A DNA stretch of 64,000 nt from the NCBI GenBank assembly GCA_964400735.1, contig CAYNVQ010000001.1, positions 1,054,001 through 1,118,000 of the forward strand, written 5' to 3'. Origin of the DNA: CAYNVQ01 sp964400735. GTDB taxonomy: Bacteria > Acidobacteriota > Aminicenantia > Aminicenantales > Aminicenantaceae. The notes below the pieces were generated by a model, which was not told the DNA's origin, searched no databases, and worked only from the letters and a program-made list of their open reading frames with translations. The position numbers and the translations under genes are program-made. Shown piece after piece: positions 23,513-33,700 of this stretch (position 1 is its first letter; the number at the start of each line of letters is the position of its first letter).

Positions 23513-26500
23513 TTAGAACTGGAACCGAACTCCAAACCTGAAAATTCTGGGGTTCAACACCTCATTGGGCTCTGCCGAACGAGAATTCTCTGCAAGAAAC
23601 GGTGGATCATCGCTCATCAGGTAGATCGTCCCAGGATTTTCGTCCCGCTGCCTGAGCAAAATATTCTGGTTGAACACATTGAAAGCATCGACCATCAGAT
23701 AGATTCTCCCTGATTCACCGACTCTCAGCATTTTCTCCAATCTCATGTTCAAATTCCAGAAAGTAGGCAGTCTTTTAACACCATAAACATATCTGTATAT
23801 CGAAGCGCCAGAACTGTATGGATTGGGACTATCAAAGTCTTCGACTCCGATCATTTGAGGAAGGATGTGTCCCTCGCGAGCATCGAACACGAATGAAATG
23901 TTGAAGTCATAGGGAAGCTGATAAAGACCTTGCGCTTTGACCATCCAACGGGAAAAGATCGGCATTCCTATTTTTCCGGCTGCGGAGCTTAAGACATAGG
24001 CATAGGTCTGACTATCCAGGGCCCACTGATTGTTGGGATCAATGGGATATTCTTTGTCCCAATGCGTCTTCTGGCTCTGCCAGGTAAAAGAGCCATTCAG
24101 CATCCACCTAGCAGACAATTTCTTGGTGACGATGAGTGTTAATCCCGTGTGGATGTTGTAGTAATCATCAGGGGTTGATGTTGCATACCAGCCTTCGACG
24201 TAATTGACATCTTCATTCCAGACATAGAAGGGTTTTCCTGCCGCATCTCCCATGTCGATCATCTCTCCATCCGGAGTCGTGAAAGAAAGGGGAAGCCTAT
24301 GCGGTGCTTCAATATAATCGGATCTTTCCAGCAATCTTCCCCCGAAATAATCCGCGTATTCCCTGTCAATCCACCAATTCTGGTATCTTCTCCAAGTAAA
24401 GTTCGCTTGTATGGATAAATTCGTGAAAATTTCCCTTTCAACCCCTGCTATGAGCTCAAACGTCTTTTCATCTTTCCAGTCGGGATCGACGATGTAATAT
24501 GGATCTGTAGTGGCCCCGGGATTTTTATAATCAAACCCCCCCCACATCAGATTTCGGGAACGTTCCCAATCACCGATGAAATTGCCGTTATCGTCGAAAA
24601 CCCTGTAGGCTGTCCGGGCTCTGGTGGTGAAATCGGCCCAGTAGAGCTCATTAAAGGCAGTCGACCCGTTGCCATCGGCATCATGCCACCAGAACCGCAA
24701 CCATCCGCCTGATCCCCCTTGCTGCCAAAGATAGGCAGGCCAGCTGGCCATGCGCGAACCATAGATCGCACCGGACAGCTTGGCAATCGTTTTTCCATCG
24801 CCCGTTATGTCATAGGTCAATCCCAGTCTCGGTGACAGAAATGCCCATGGAACAGTATCCGAGGTTTTGACTTCAGGAATGATTATTCCCGGGAAAAGTT
24901 CGCCGATCGCCGAGGCGACAGCAGGAGTTAAAAAGTTTTGTTGAATCTCGAAGTAATTAGTATAGAACTGCTCATCGAGGTCTTGACCAAATATGGTGCG
25001 GTAATCTCCGCCCTGGCTGTAACTCACCTGGTAGTCGTACCGGAGTCCGAGTTTCAGGGTCAGACGGCCCCATGTGGCTGTATCCGAGAGAAAGGCGCTT
25101 AACTGCCTGGCTCCTTCCGGGCCGCCTTGATAAGTCCCTCTATCGATGTAAATATATTTTAGATCGATGTCGAATTTATCGATCATGTTATCCCTTGAAC
25201 CATCTCCATCCCAATCAACGGTCGGGTAGTTATAGTTGAAGTTGTATCTGACGTTTCCAGCGTTGCCTTGAGTCCAGGTATCCCATCTTCGCCCATACTC
25301 GATTCCCATTTTAATCTCATGGGATGCTGCAAAAAGATTCTCGTTAAAATAGGTGGCATGAACAGTGACATGATGGTTCGGTCTCCCCGAGAAATACCAG
25401 GAATTGCTCGAGTATACCATGTTGCCCACATCATAGGTGCGGACTCTTTCCAGTTCTTCATCATCTGCAGGCCAAAGTCCGAAACCCGTGTCAGTAAATC
25501 CGTACTTCGCGGAAATAAAAAAATTGTCGCCGAACATGTGTTCAACCTGAATCTTCGCGATCGGACCTCCAAAATGATATCTGCCATGTTGGTTATAGCC
25601 AGCAGGATAACTAGGGCTCGAACTTCTTCCATATTTATTTTTATCGCTTGCATGAATGAATAACTCTATCCTGTTTTCAGGAACAATCTGTATGTTTAGT
25701 TTTCCGGCGTAGTTGTTCAGGTAGGATGCGTCATTCGAGCCATGGATGAGCGTGGTTTTGATCTCCTGTATGCCATAAGAGGCCCACCACCAGATTCTGT
25801 CTTTGAGAAAAGGTCCTCCCATGTTGAATCCGAAATCTTTAATGTCTCTTATCTTGTTATATCCGGCATCCTCTCCAAAGATTTTTTTCAAATCTTCATA
25901 CAGGGCTCCTGTCGGTTTTGCCTGGAAAGCTGATTCGGTATAGTAAAAGCGGCCTGCAAAGGAAGGCTTATTTCCCCCTCTGCGAGTCACCAGGTTCAAG
26001 GACACGCCACTTGTCTGACTCTCAACACCCGCACCTCCGATCGTGACACTGACCTCATCAAAGATGTCATAGTCGTAATAGATGAGGGAGGCGCCCAGAG
26101 CGGCTGGGTCTGTGACATCGATGCCGTCTAGGATCCAAGTGTTATTAGTGTCACTTCCTCCCAACGCCACAAAGCTAGATTGCAGGCCCGACTCGTTTCC
26201 TCCTACGTTCTCCCTGTCCATCTGGATCGATGGCGTCATCTGCAACAAAACCCACGGATCCCGGGCATTGGGGAGGGATTGAAGTGTTTCATAATTTATG
26301 GCCGTTGAAATCGAAGTCTTTCTGGCGTCAACAACCGGAGATACCGCTACGACTGTAATTTCCTCCTCGAGGGTTCCTATCTCCATCACAAGGTTTAACT
26401 CTGTGGTCAGTCCTACTTCCACGACAATTTCCGTTTCAATTCTCGTTTTGAATCCCTCAAGCTCGCACTTAAGGGCATATCCGCTGGATGGGGGGAGAGC

Positions 26501-26698
26501 GAGAAATCTGTAGGATCCTTCCACTTTTGAGGTTACACTCATGGGAGCGCCTGCTGTTGAGAATAGTGTTACTGTTGCTCCAGGAATGGGATTCCCATCC
26601 TCATCTATTACTTTTCCGACGATGCGGCCTGTTCTTTCCTGGGCCCCCAAATAAACAACGAAAAAAAGTGCCAGGAAAATCAGAAATAGCTTTTTCAT
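23513..26698 (-). CDS. TonB-dependent receptor with carboxypeptidase-regulatory domain
   Basis: Outer-membrane receptor of 1061 residues. The start is ATG 26698, directly after GGAGGGTTTCTCA; an earlier ATG in frame overlaps that ribosome site. After the signal peptide (KKLFLIFLALFFVVYLGAQ) there is a CarboxypepD_reg domain at about 22-100 (GRIVGKVIDEDGNPIPGATV), a plug region at about 115-230 (V-V-D-A-R-K-T-S-I-S then N-A-R-D-P-W-V-L-L-Q) and a long barrel ending in the aromatic terminus FRFGVRFQF. It lacks an obvious N-terminal TonB box. This is the SusC-like, oligosaccharide or peptide importing type frequent in Aminicenantes. It is convergent with the CHAT gene, only nine bases apart, and has its own sigma-70 promoter. 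Confidence 0.9.
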   Translation of the reverse strand: MKKLFLIFLALFFVVYLGAQERTGRIVGKVIDEDGNPIPGATVTLFSTAGAPMSVTSKVEGSYRFLALPPSSGYALKCELEGFKTRIETEIVVEVGLTTELNLVMEIGTLEEEITVVAVSPVVDARKTSISTAINYETLQSLPNARDPWVLLQMTPSIQMDRENVGGNESGLQSSFVALGGSDTNNTWILDGIDVTDPAALGASLIYYDYDIFDEVSVTIGGAGVESQTSGVSLNLVTRRGGNKPSFAGRFYYTESAFQAKPTGALYEDLKKIFGEDAGYNKIRDIKDFGFNMGGPFLKDRIWWWASYGIQEIKTTLIHGSNDASYLNNYAGKLNIQIVPENRIELFIHASDKNKYGRSSSPSYPAGYNQHGRYHFGGPIAKIQVEHMFGDNFFISAKYGFTDTGFGLWPADDEELERVRTYDVGNMVYSSNSWYFSGRPNHHVTVHATYFNENLFAASHEIKMGIEYGRRWDTWTQGNAGNVRYNFNYNYPTVDWDGDGSRDNMIDKFDIDLKYIYIDRGTYQGGPEGARQLSAFLSDTATWGRLTLKLGLRYDYQVSYSQGGDYRTIFGQDLDEQFYTNYFEIQQNFLTPAVASAIGELFPGIIIPEVKTSDTVPWAFLSPRLGLTYDITGDGKTIAKLSGAIYGSRMASWPAYLWQQGGSGGWLRFWWHDADGNGSTAFNELYWADFTTRARTAYRVFDDNGNFIGDWERSRNLMWGGFDYKNPGATTDPYYIVDPDWKDEKTFELIAGVEREIFTNLSIQANFTWRRYQNWWIDREYADYFGGRLLERSDYIEAPHRLPLSFTTPDGEMIDMGDAAGKPFYVWNEDVNYVEGWYATSTPDDYYNIHTGLTLIVTKKLSARWMLNGSFTWQSQKTHWDKEYPIDPNNQWALDSQTYAYVLSSAAGKIGMPIFSRWMVKAQGLYQLPYDFNISFVFDAREGHILPQMIGVEDFDSPNPYSSGASIYRYVYGVKRLPTFWNLNMRLEKMLRVGESGRIYLMVDAFNVFNQNILLRQRDENPGTIYLMSDDPPFLAENSRSAEPNEVLNPRIFRFGVRFQF

Positions 26699-26777
26699 TG
26701 AGAAACCCTCCATTCTTCCCGCATCAAAGGGAGCGCGTCATGATCCGTGTTTAGGTTTACTGTCTCCCAATGAAGCA

Positions 26778-26806
26778 AGAATATAATCTGAACTATCAAA
26801 TGTCAA
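26778..26806 (-). promoter_or_regulatory. sigma-70 promoter of the TonB receptor gene
   Basis: On the minus strand, TTGACA (26801-26806) and TATTCT (26778-26783) are separated by 17 bases. The start codon at 26698 is about 70 bases past the predicted transcription start. The -35 box touches the edge of a MITE fragment. Confidence 0.65.
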
Positions 26807-26808
26807 CA

Positions 26809-26880
26809 GATGACTGTCCGGGAAGTTGAAACGTCAACCAGCTGGTTTTTTCCATCGACTCCTTAGAGGGGGAACTGACT
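26809..26880. repeat. partial MITE-like element, copy 3
   Basis: About 70 bases match the left part of the elements at 1606 and 4800: CGGGAAGTTGAAACGTCAAC, then TTTTTTCCATCGACTCCTTA and GAGGGGGAACTGAC. The right half is missing, so this is a truncated relic. Confidence 0.6.
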
Positions 26881-27099
26881 TCCCCAACATTTTTTCCTTT
26901 GAGAGGATTAATAAAATGGTCATTTGAACATTATATATAGAAAGCTTAGGCAAACAGCTTAAGATCCCTTTGTAACTGAAATAAATGTTTAGGGAAATTC
27001 TAAAGGCTGATTCTGCAAGTCATGCCATCTGTCGCTGTATTTGTTATGTGACATTATATAACTTCTGTTCAGAGCGGATGTTCAAAGAAGCCAGGATCT
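26881..27099. other. AT-rich intergenic stretch, nothing recognised
   Basis: Together with the MITE relic and the TonB promoter this fills the ~400-base gap between the divergently oriented TonB start and the end of the aminotransferase gene. No open frame with a ribosome site, hairpin terminator or RNA gene was recognised. Confidence 0.4.
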
Positions 27100-28242
27100 C
27101 TATCTCATAGATCGAAGGACCGCCAGAAGTTTATCGATATCCTCGAAGTTGTTGAATATGTTGACGGCCACACGAATATGTCCAGCTCTAAGAGAGACCA
27201 TGACGGATTCCTTCCTCAGTCTTTCGACACAGTCTTCATTTCTATCTCCGAGGCTGAAGGAGATGATGGGAGAGCGTTCTTCCACCCTTTCTATGGGAGA
27301 GATGATCTTCACCCCCAGTTTTTTCAGGCCCTTAATGAGGTGGTCTGTCAGTTCCATGATGCGGCTCCGAATGTTTTCGAATCCTATAGATCGGAGATAA
27401 TCCAGGGCCGTTTGAAAGGCAAGAATGGTCTGCAGATTTTGCGTTCCAAACTCATACTGGCGGGCCGAATCATGGAGGCGAAAAGGGGTATTTTTGGCTG
27501 TGTGGATAACATCCTCGCCTGCATCCACAGAGAGCCAGCCGATCCATGAGGCTGGAAATCTCTTCCGGAAGCCGGGGGAAGTGAAGAATAGAGAGCCGAT
27601 GTGGCCGCTCAATCCCCACTTATGGAGGGAACAGGTGAAGGCGTCTATATGCATGGCTCGAGTATCAAGAAGATAGTAAGGAAATGCTTGGGTGGCATTA
27701 ACGATGAATAAAATTCCTCTCTCCTGGAGTGCCTTACCCAAAGCTTGAAGGTCCTGACGAAATCCAGTGGAATACTGGATGTACGAGGCCACAACCGCTG
27801 CCGTCTTTTCGTCGGTCTGCTCGATGATCGATTCGATGGAGTAGCGGCCGTCGATGGGTTGTACGTAACGCATGGGGATTCCCTGGTATTCGAAACCGAT
27901 GGTGGAGGCAGGAAACTCATCTTCCGCCGAAACCACATTGAAGGGCATTTCAATCCCGTTTTTGAACGAGAGGGCGATTAGCGACATGGCCGTAGAGGTG
28001 TTCTGCACAAAGCAGACATTATCCTTTTCGGTGCCGATCAGTGAGGCGATGGCGCCGCAAAGTTTGCCATACTTTTTCATGTCTTCATCCCATCGGGCGT
28101 CTCCCTGGTGATGGATTTTTCGATAGTTTCCGACAATGGCGTCAAACACCGGGGTGGGGATGGGAGACATGGCTGCGCTCTGAAAATAGACAATATTTTT
28201 CGTTATGGGAAAATCTTTGCGAATTTCATTCCAATCCGTCAT
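27100..28242 (-). CDS. PLP-dependent class V aminotransferase-like protein
   Basis: Protein of 380 residues of the cysteine desulfurase/isopenicillin-N epimerase fold. The PLP lysine is K208 in CSLHKWGLSGHIGSLF. N-terminal substrate residues (YFQSAAMSPIPTPV) and TSTAM fit the family. The usual D of V-D-x-x-Q, which pairs with the PLP ring nitrogen, is N182 here (VNATQAFPYYL), an unusual substitution that could change the chemistry. No active-site cysteine loop of IscS/SufS type is apparent, so desulfurase activity is doubtful; an epimerase or lyase on amino acids or peptides is more likely. It is a single gene; a GGTGACAGG palindrome lies upstream. Confidence 0.8.
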   Translation of the reverse strand: MTDWNEIRKDFPITKNIVYFQSAAMSPIPTPVFDAIVGNYRKIHHQGDARWDEDMKKYGKLCGAIASLIGTEKDNVCFVQNTSTAMSLIALSFKNGIEMPFNVVSAEDEFPASTIGFEYQGIPMRYVQPIDGRYSIESIIEQTDEKTAAVVASYIQYSTGFRQDLQALGKALQERGILFIVNATQAFPYYLLDTRAMHIDAFTCSLHKWGLSGHIGSLFFTSPGFRKRFPASWIGWLSVDAGEDVIHTAKNTPFRLHDSARQYEFGTQNLQTILAFQTALDYLRSIGFENIRSRIMELTDHLIKGLKKLGVKIISPIERVEERSPIISFSLGDRNEDCVERLRKESVMVSLRAGHIRVAVNIFNNFEDIDKLLAVLRSMR

Positions 28243-28305
28243 GATATTTTCTCCAGCGAAGTCATTATAACATGATAATACGGGAAAATTATGATGACAT
28301 ATTAT

Positions 28306-28363
28306 GGTGACAGGTAACTAAATTAGAATTCCGATATATTTTATAATTAAGTAACCTGTCACC
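28306..28363. repeat. GGTGACAGG palindrome, copy b
   Basis: GGTGACAGGTAACTAAATTA (28306-28325) pairs with TAATTAAGTAACCTGTCACC (28344-28363). It sits between divergent genes (27100-28242 minus, 28430-29695 plus), so in this place it cannot be a shared terminator. Confidence 0.85.
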
Positions 28364-28429
28364 AAATTAAATTAGAATTAGATTTTTGACTTGCCGCTGG
28401 CTCTGTGATAATAGCTTGTCTGAGAAAAT

Positions 28430-29695
28430 ATGAACCATTTGACAAGGTTAGGTGAGATCGGGACATCGGATTCCAAAACAACCCGACTGCCTTTAACCTT
28501 TCTAGTAATATGGCTGACTGTATCCATCATCCTGGTAAATATCTCTTGTTCAACAACTTATCCAAAGCCTACGGTCGTCGAACACGAACTCCGTCAAGGG
28601 GCTTTCCAAAGTGAGGAACAAGCCAAAGCTCAGCTCCAAGCCTTTTCCCACACCTATTCCAATCTCGAAGAATGGAAGAAGCGGGCAAAAAAGATTCGAC
28701 GGGGGATCCTCCTGGGAGCCGGACTTCTGCAGCCTCCCCCCAAATGTGCGCTCCGCCCGATCATCCACAGCCAGCGGACCCATGAGGGTTACAGTGTCGA
28801 AAATGTTGCCTTCGAAAGCCTCCCCGGATTCTTCGTAACCGGAAACCTGTACCGGCCCCAGGACAAATCAGGTTCACTTGCTGCCATCCTGTGCCCGCAC
28901 GGACATTTCCAAACTCCCAACGGCGGTGGACGCTTCCGGCCCGATCATCAGATCCGGTGCGCCACCTTGGCCAGGATGGGCGCCGTCGTTCTCTCCTACG
29001 ATATGGTGGGATGGGGAGATTCCTCCCAGACCACACACGATCACCCACAAGTCCTCGCCCTCCAACTATGGAACAGCATCCGTGCCGTGGACTTTCTCAT
29101 CTCCCTCGACGGAGTCGACCCCAAGAGGATCGCAGTGACCGGTGCATCCGGAGGGGGGACACAGACTTTTCTCCTGACCGCCGTCGACAGCCGGGTAGCG
29201 GTTTCGGTTCCGGTCGTGATGGTCTCCGCCCACTTTTTTGGCGGCTGCAACTGCGAAAGCGGAATGCCCATCCATAAAAGCAACTCACACGATACGAATA
29301 ATGCAGAAATCGCGGCCCTGGCCGCTCCCCGCCCCCAAATGATCATCTCCTGCGGAAAGGACTGGACCAAAAACACGCCTGAGGTGGAATTCCCCTATAT
29401 TTTGAATGTCTATCGCCTTTTCGGAGCAGAGGCCCAAATCGAAAACGTCCATTTGGCCGATGAAGGCCATGACTATGGCCCCTCCAAACGCCAGGCCGCT
29501 TACGAATTTCTGGCCGAACGCCTCCTTCTCGACCTAAAAAAAATCACCGACCCGAATCAACGGGGCCATATCGACGAGAGCGGGGTGGTCATCGAAGGCC
29601 AAGAAATCATGCGTGTCTTCGACGATACACATCCAAGGCCTTCCCATGCCCTTTTGACAGATGCCGCGATCACCAAAGCCCTGACCAAAAGATAG
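28430..29695 (+). CDS. membrane-anchored alpha/beta hydrolase (acetyl-xylan esterase/dienelactone-like)
   Basis: Protein of 421 residues. A basic N-terminus and hydrophobic segment (PLTFLVIWLTVSIILVNIS) precede C40; the motif VNISC is an imperfect lipobox, so lipoprotein anchoring is possible but not sure. The hydrolase domain has L-C-P-H-G-H (oxyanion region, about 154-159), the nucleophile elbow GASGG (S240) and a catalytic histidine H347 in DEGHDYG; D-G-K-D-W is near the acid position. Proteins of this kind hydrolyse esters on sugars or peptides in the periplasm. There is no strong ribosome site before ATG 28430, and the N-terminal 20 residues may be overcalled. No clear operon partner. 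Confidence 0.8.
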   Translation: MNHLTRLGEIGTSDSKTTRLPLTFLVIWLTVSIILVNISCSTTYPKPTVVEHELRQGAFQSEEQAKAQLQAFSHTYSNLEEWKKRAKKIRRGILLGAGLLQPPPKCALRPIIHSQRTHEGYSVENVAFESLPGFFVTGNLYRPQDKSGSLAAILCPHGHFQTPNGGGRFRPDHQIRCATLARMGAVVLSYDMVGWGDSSQTTHDHPQVLALQLWNSIRAVDFLISLDGVDPKRIAVTGASGGGTQTFLLTAVDSRVAVSVPVVMVSAHFFGGCNCESGMPIHKSNSHDTNNAEIAALAAPRPQMIISCGKDWTKNTPEVEFPYILNVYRLFGAEAQIENVHLADEGHDYGPSKRQAAYEFLAERLLLDLKKITDPNQRGHIDESGVVIEGQEIMRVFDDTHPRPSHALLTDAAITKALTKR

Positions 29696-29745
29696 TCACG
29701 ATTGGGGATGAGATAAGAGAAAAAAATAGAACCGATCCCTTTACG

Positions 29746-30531
29746 CTATATCTTCGAACGCACCCTGAATTTCAGTCCGGACCATGTTTCGTCAATGGAA
29801 CAGACCTTGTAATCGACCAAACCTGCTGCCAGTCCCCTTTCTCGAACGCTCTGCTGAGTAAGATCAGATTTTATCCCTGATGATTTCTTCGGCCAGGCGA
29901 TCCAAAGGCCCCCCTTCCCTATCACCTTTTTCACCCGGTCGATGCGTCCCGCCAATTCTCCCTGCGACCTGACAAACCAAACCGCCAGATCGTTCTGCTT
30001 CGGAACATTTCTCGCGAAGGTGACACCTTCGGGCAGATCACCTATAGAATTCTCAAAATCCTCTGGAGCATCGATCAAATAAACGACGGCGTCGGTTTTG
30101 ATCCCTAACTTTTTGGGCAGAGGAGCTCCTGCATATCCCGCCAGGGCTGAAGACGGCACAACCGGTTTTTGTGGAGGATGGGCAATGGCCTTCTCCAGCG
30201 CCTCCAGGATTCGATCCCAGGAAGTGTAAACCGCATCGGGCAAAAGCTCTCGAGCCCGCTCGACCTTGGCTGGCTCGCCCTCCACAAAAACCAAAGGCAC
30301 ATGACGCGTGTCTTTATACTGCCTGATACCCAATCCCACATCCCGTCCATGGGATGGCAATCTCGTCAGGTCGATGACGATAGCGTCCGGGGGACTCTTT
30401 CTCATTTCCTTGAAGGCGGCCGGACCGAATGCCTCATGCAACACGTCATATCCTGCCGAACGAATGATCTCCGCCCTCTCCACTGCCTCGGTGGCCTTCC
30501 AATGTATCAAACGCACTCGTTTTTTTTCCAT
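29746..30531 (-). CDS. receiver-like domain fused to DUF3052
   Basis: Protein of 261 residues in two parts. Residues 1-120 look like a degenerate CheY-type receiver: V-R-L-I-H-W at strand 1 without the acidic pair, D54 at the phosphorylation position (AIVIDLTRLP) and V-P-L-V-F-V-E-G at strand 4. Residues 125-261 match DUF3052: A-G-Y-x-G-x-P-L-P-K-K-L-G-I-K, then L-P-E-G-V, G-L-W-I-A-W-P-K-K-S-S-G, and V-D-Y-K-V-C-S-I-D-E-T-W-S-G-L-K. DUF3052 proteins are usually stand-alone and of unknown function; this fusion suggests coupling to a signalling-type domain. The next gene downstream on the minus strand is the aminotransferase, 1.5 kb away. Confidence 0.75.
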   Translation of the reverse strand: MEKKRVRLIHWKATEAVERAEIIRSAGYDVLHEAFGPAAFKEMRKSPPDAIVIDLTRLPSHGRDVGLGIRQYKDTRHVPLVFVEGEPAKVERARELLPDAVYTSWDRILEALEKAIAHPPQKPVVPSSALAGYAGAPLPKKLGIKTDAVVYLIDAPEDFENSIGDLPEGVTFARNVPKQNDLAVWFVRSQGELAGRIDRVKKVIGKGGLWIAWPKKSSGIKSDLTQQSVRERGLAAGLVDYKVCSIDETWSGLKFRVRSKI

Positions 30532-30749
30532 TGCCTAAAAATAGACGAATTTTTCTTTTCTAAGGAACCGTCCAACGATATTTCAATATCGCTTCCCTCA
30601 TAAGGATCCCTCAAATATTGGAATAAACATGATGGCCGTTAAGATGCCGTCTGTCAAGGGTTGACTAAAAAAAACTGACCGAAGTTCTTTAATGATGGAT
30701 GGGGAGGGACCTTGAAGAGCATCCCCTACTGACAGAACTTTTTTAAGTA

Positions 30750-30780
30750 ATAAGGTGGTACCTTAAGGAGCGTCCCCTAT
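30750..30780. repeat. GGTACC half-element of the GGGGACG family
   Basis: Reads ATAAGGTGGTACCTTAAGG then AGCGTCCCCTATT. Its last bases form the TAG stop of the minus-strand kinase gene (30777-30779), so the repeat lies right at, and into, that gene's end. Confidence 0.7.
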
Positions 30781-33700
30781 TGAAGGCGGGCCAGAGCTTC
30801 TCTGGCCTCAGCGACAGGCGCCAGCCCGGCATCGGCCTCCTGCCAGTAAGAGAGGGCCATTTCATACTGATCCCTGGCCTGCTCCGTCATCCCCTGCTCT
30901 TCATACAGCTTCGCCAATTGGAGGTGGCTGAAGGGGTGGACAAGGGGTTCGAAAGCCGCCTGAGCTGGATCATATGTCGTCAGTCGTTCATACTCGGCGA
31001 TAGCCCGGCCGATATCTCCCTTCATCTGGAATCCACGGGCTGCAAAATCACACCTGTAAGGAAGGTTTTTGTAGATGTAGGCATAAAAATCACTGAAACT
31101 CAAAGACGATGACGGAATCTTTTCGAACTCAGCCATGGCCTCATCCACCATGCCCTCGGCCAGCAAGACGTTGCTCAGTATGTAAAGTTCTGCGATATTA
31201 TTGTCATCTCTCAGCTCATCCGGCATTCGAGAATGGATCGATTGGACCTCTGCCAGCCAATTTCTTGCCGAGGCGGTCTGGCCTCTCTGGGCATCCAGCA
31301 TCCCCATGTAAAAGGCAAAATAGAGCTCGTTTTCCTCCTCGGGGCGATAATTAGCCGCAGCTCTAAAATCATAACGCTCCCGAACAAATTTCTGGAAAAG
31401 GTCGAACTTGCCCCAATCGTAGCAGGTCCAGATTTTCGACCTGTAGGCCACATCCACCATACGCGTGTTGTTCGCCGCCTCGGCCAACTCCATCGCCTCA
31501 TCTATTTCCTGAAGCGCCTGTCCCAATTTACCCTGTAGGTCATAATAAAACCCCTTCCACAAATGTCCCTGAGCCTTCAACGATTCTGTCGAAGCCATGG
31601 CGATGAACTGATCGAGCCATCTCATGGCCTCTCCATAATTCTTTTTAAACGCATACAGATAGGATATCTTCCACTCCGACCCGAAGTCCGGCTTGACCTC
31701 TAAAGCCTCCTTGAACTTCTGGATAGCCTCCTCCAGCTTTCCCATTCGGAAGTAGGTCTCCCCCATCGAGTCAAAAGGATTGGCATCTCCCGGTGAGATG
31801 GACGCGTATCTTCTAAAATATTCCAAAGCTTGGTCGAATTCATTCTGCCCGCTATAGACATAGGCCAACTGGTTGAGGGCGTACCCATAATTGGGATCCA
31901 ATTCCAACGCTTTATCCAAGGCCGCGATGGCCTCATCGCTCTGGTTGTTCTGGAGATAGGATAGGGCCAGCTCAAAATAAGCCCTCTTCCACTTGGGGTA
32001 TTTCTCTGTCAGCTCTACCAATATTTTGTGATATTTTTCGGGATCTTTCCGATGGACGATGGCCTCTAGGAACAACTTTTCCTTTCCCTTGAGTTTCTTC
32101 CCGTATTTCATAAAATTTTCGGAAGCCTCTTCCATTCGCGCCGTATTGCCCAGATAGCCGTAGACTCTTGTCAGATAATAGTAGGCCAGGGCGAACTCTG
32201 GATCGAGTTCCACGGCCCTTTCCAGAAATTTGCGGGCATCGTTGTAGTAATACTTCTCGAAGTCCTCCCTTCCCCGGAGAAAATAATTATAGGCTTCCAT
32301 GGAATCGGTGGTGACATCGGTGATCTGGGAAGACCCCAATCTGGGGATGAGCGAACTTATTCCTGATTTCTGGCAGATTTCGCGGCTCAACTCATCGATT
32401 TGCTTTTTGAGGATGCTGTCCACTCCTTCCCCTCTAGAACTGACGCTTTTCAAAAGGCTTTTCGTCTCCACATCCAAAACCTTGACATCCGTGGCGAACA
32501 TATTCTCTGCTTTGGTGAAAGTGCCCAGGATGATGAGCTGTATACCATCCAGCCTGCAGAGCTCGAACCCTAAATCGCGGTCGATCTTTTGGACATCCTG
32601 CCGGCCCAACTGCTCCAACAGATCCCGTAGCCGCTCCCACGACGTCACCCGGAAGGACTTCGACTGCTCCAGACTGGTAATCAGAAGATTGGGTATGGCT
32701 TCTTGCAGATAATCGTAGGAATGGTCTCCGGTCTGGTTTTCAAAATGGATAACCGCCATGGAAACGATGTCATTGGGGGAGGCAAAGGCCGAACCTGCAA
32801 AAAAATATCTCCATCCGATGACCCCTGCAGCGATAACCGCCAGCAGGATGAAGGCAGGAAAAAACAACTTCTTAAGATTGAATTTGACGGTTATCTCCCT
32901 CGAGGTGATGGGTTTCTTTTTCGATACTCCATGCCCCGTGGTCGGGACCGATTTCTCCACAGCCGTCAGGTCGCGGAGAAGTTCCTCGGTATCCTTGTAA
33001 CGCTGGTTTTTATCCTTCTCCAGGCATTTCAAAATGATCCGGTTGAGATCATCGGGAATATTCGGATTGAATTTTTTAGGTATCGGCGGCTTTTCCAGCT
33101 TATGCTTGACGGCGATACCCAATGCGTCATCCCCGTCGAAGGGAACTCTTCCTGTCAACATCTCGAAAAGGATTATACCCAAAGAATAGATATCCGATTG
33201 ATGGTCGGCTTCCTTGGCCTCCGCCTGTTCGGGAGACATGTATTCGGGCGTTCCCACCAGTGCCCCTGCTTCTGTTTTCCGCTTGGCCTTCAAGGAGCGG
33301 GCGATCCCGAAATCCAAAATCCGGGCATTGCCTTCCTTGTCGATGATGATGTTGCTCGGTTTCAAATCCCGGTGGACAATCCCGCGCCGGTGGGCTTCGC
33401 TCAGACCTTCGCAGATCTGCTTGGCAATGATCACTGAAGTCCTCACCCCGAGCTGCCGGGTCATTTTGATCATGTTCTTCAGGTCTTCTCCAGGCACATA
33501 CTCCATGGTGATGAAATGGGTCCCTTTCTCTTCGCCCAAATCATACATCTTGCAGACATTCCGGTGGGCGATCGTTCGGGCATATTTCAACTCGTTTCCG
33601 AAACGCAGCAGGGTTTTTTCATCGGCGATATCGGGCCGGATGAGCTTGAGGGCCACTTCCTCTTTGATTTTCTTATCCATCACCCGGTAGACGCTGCCCA

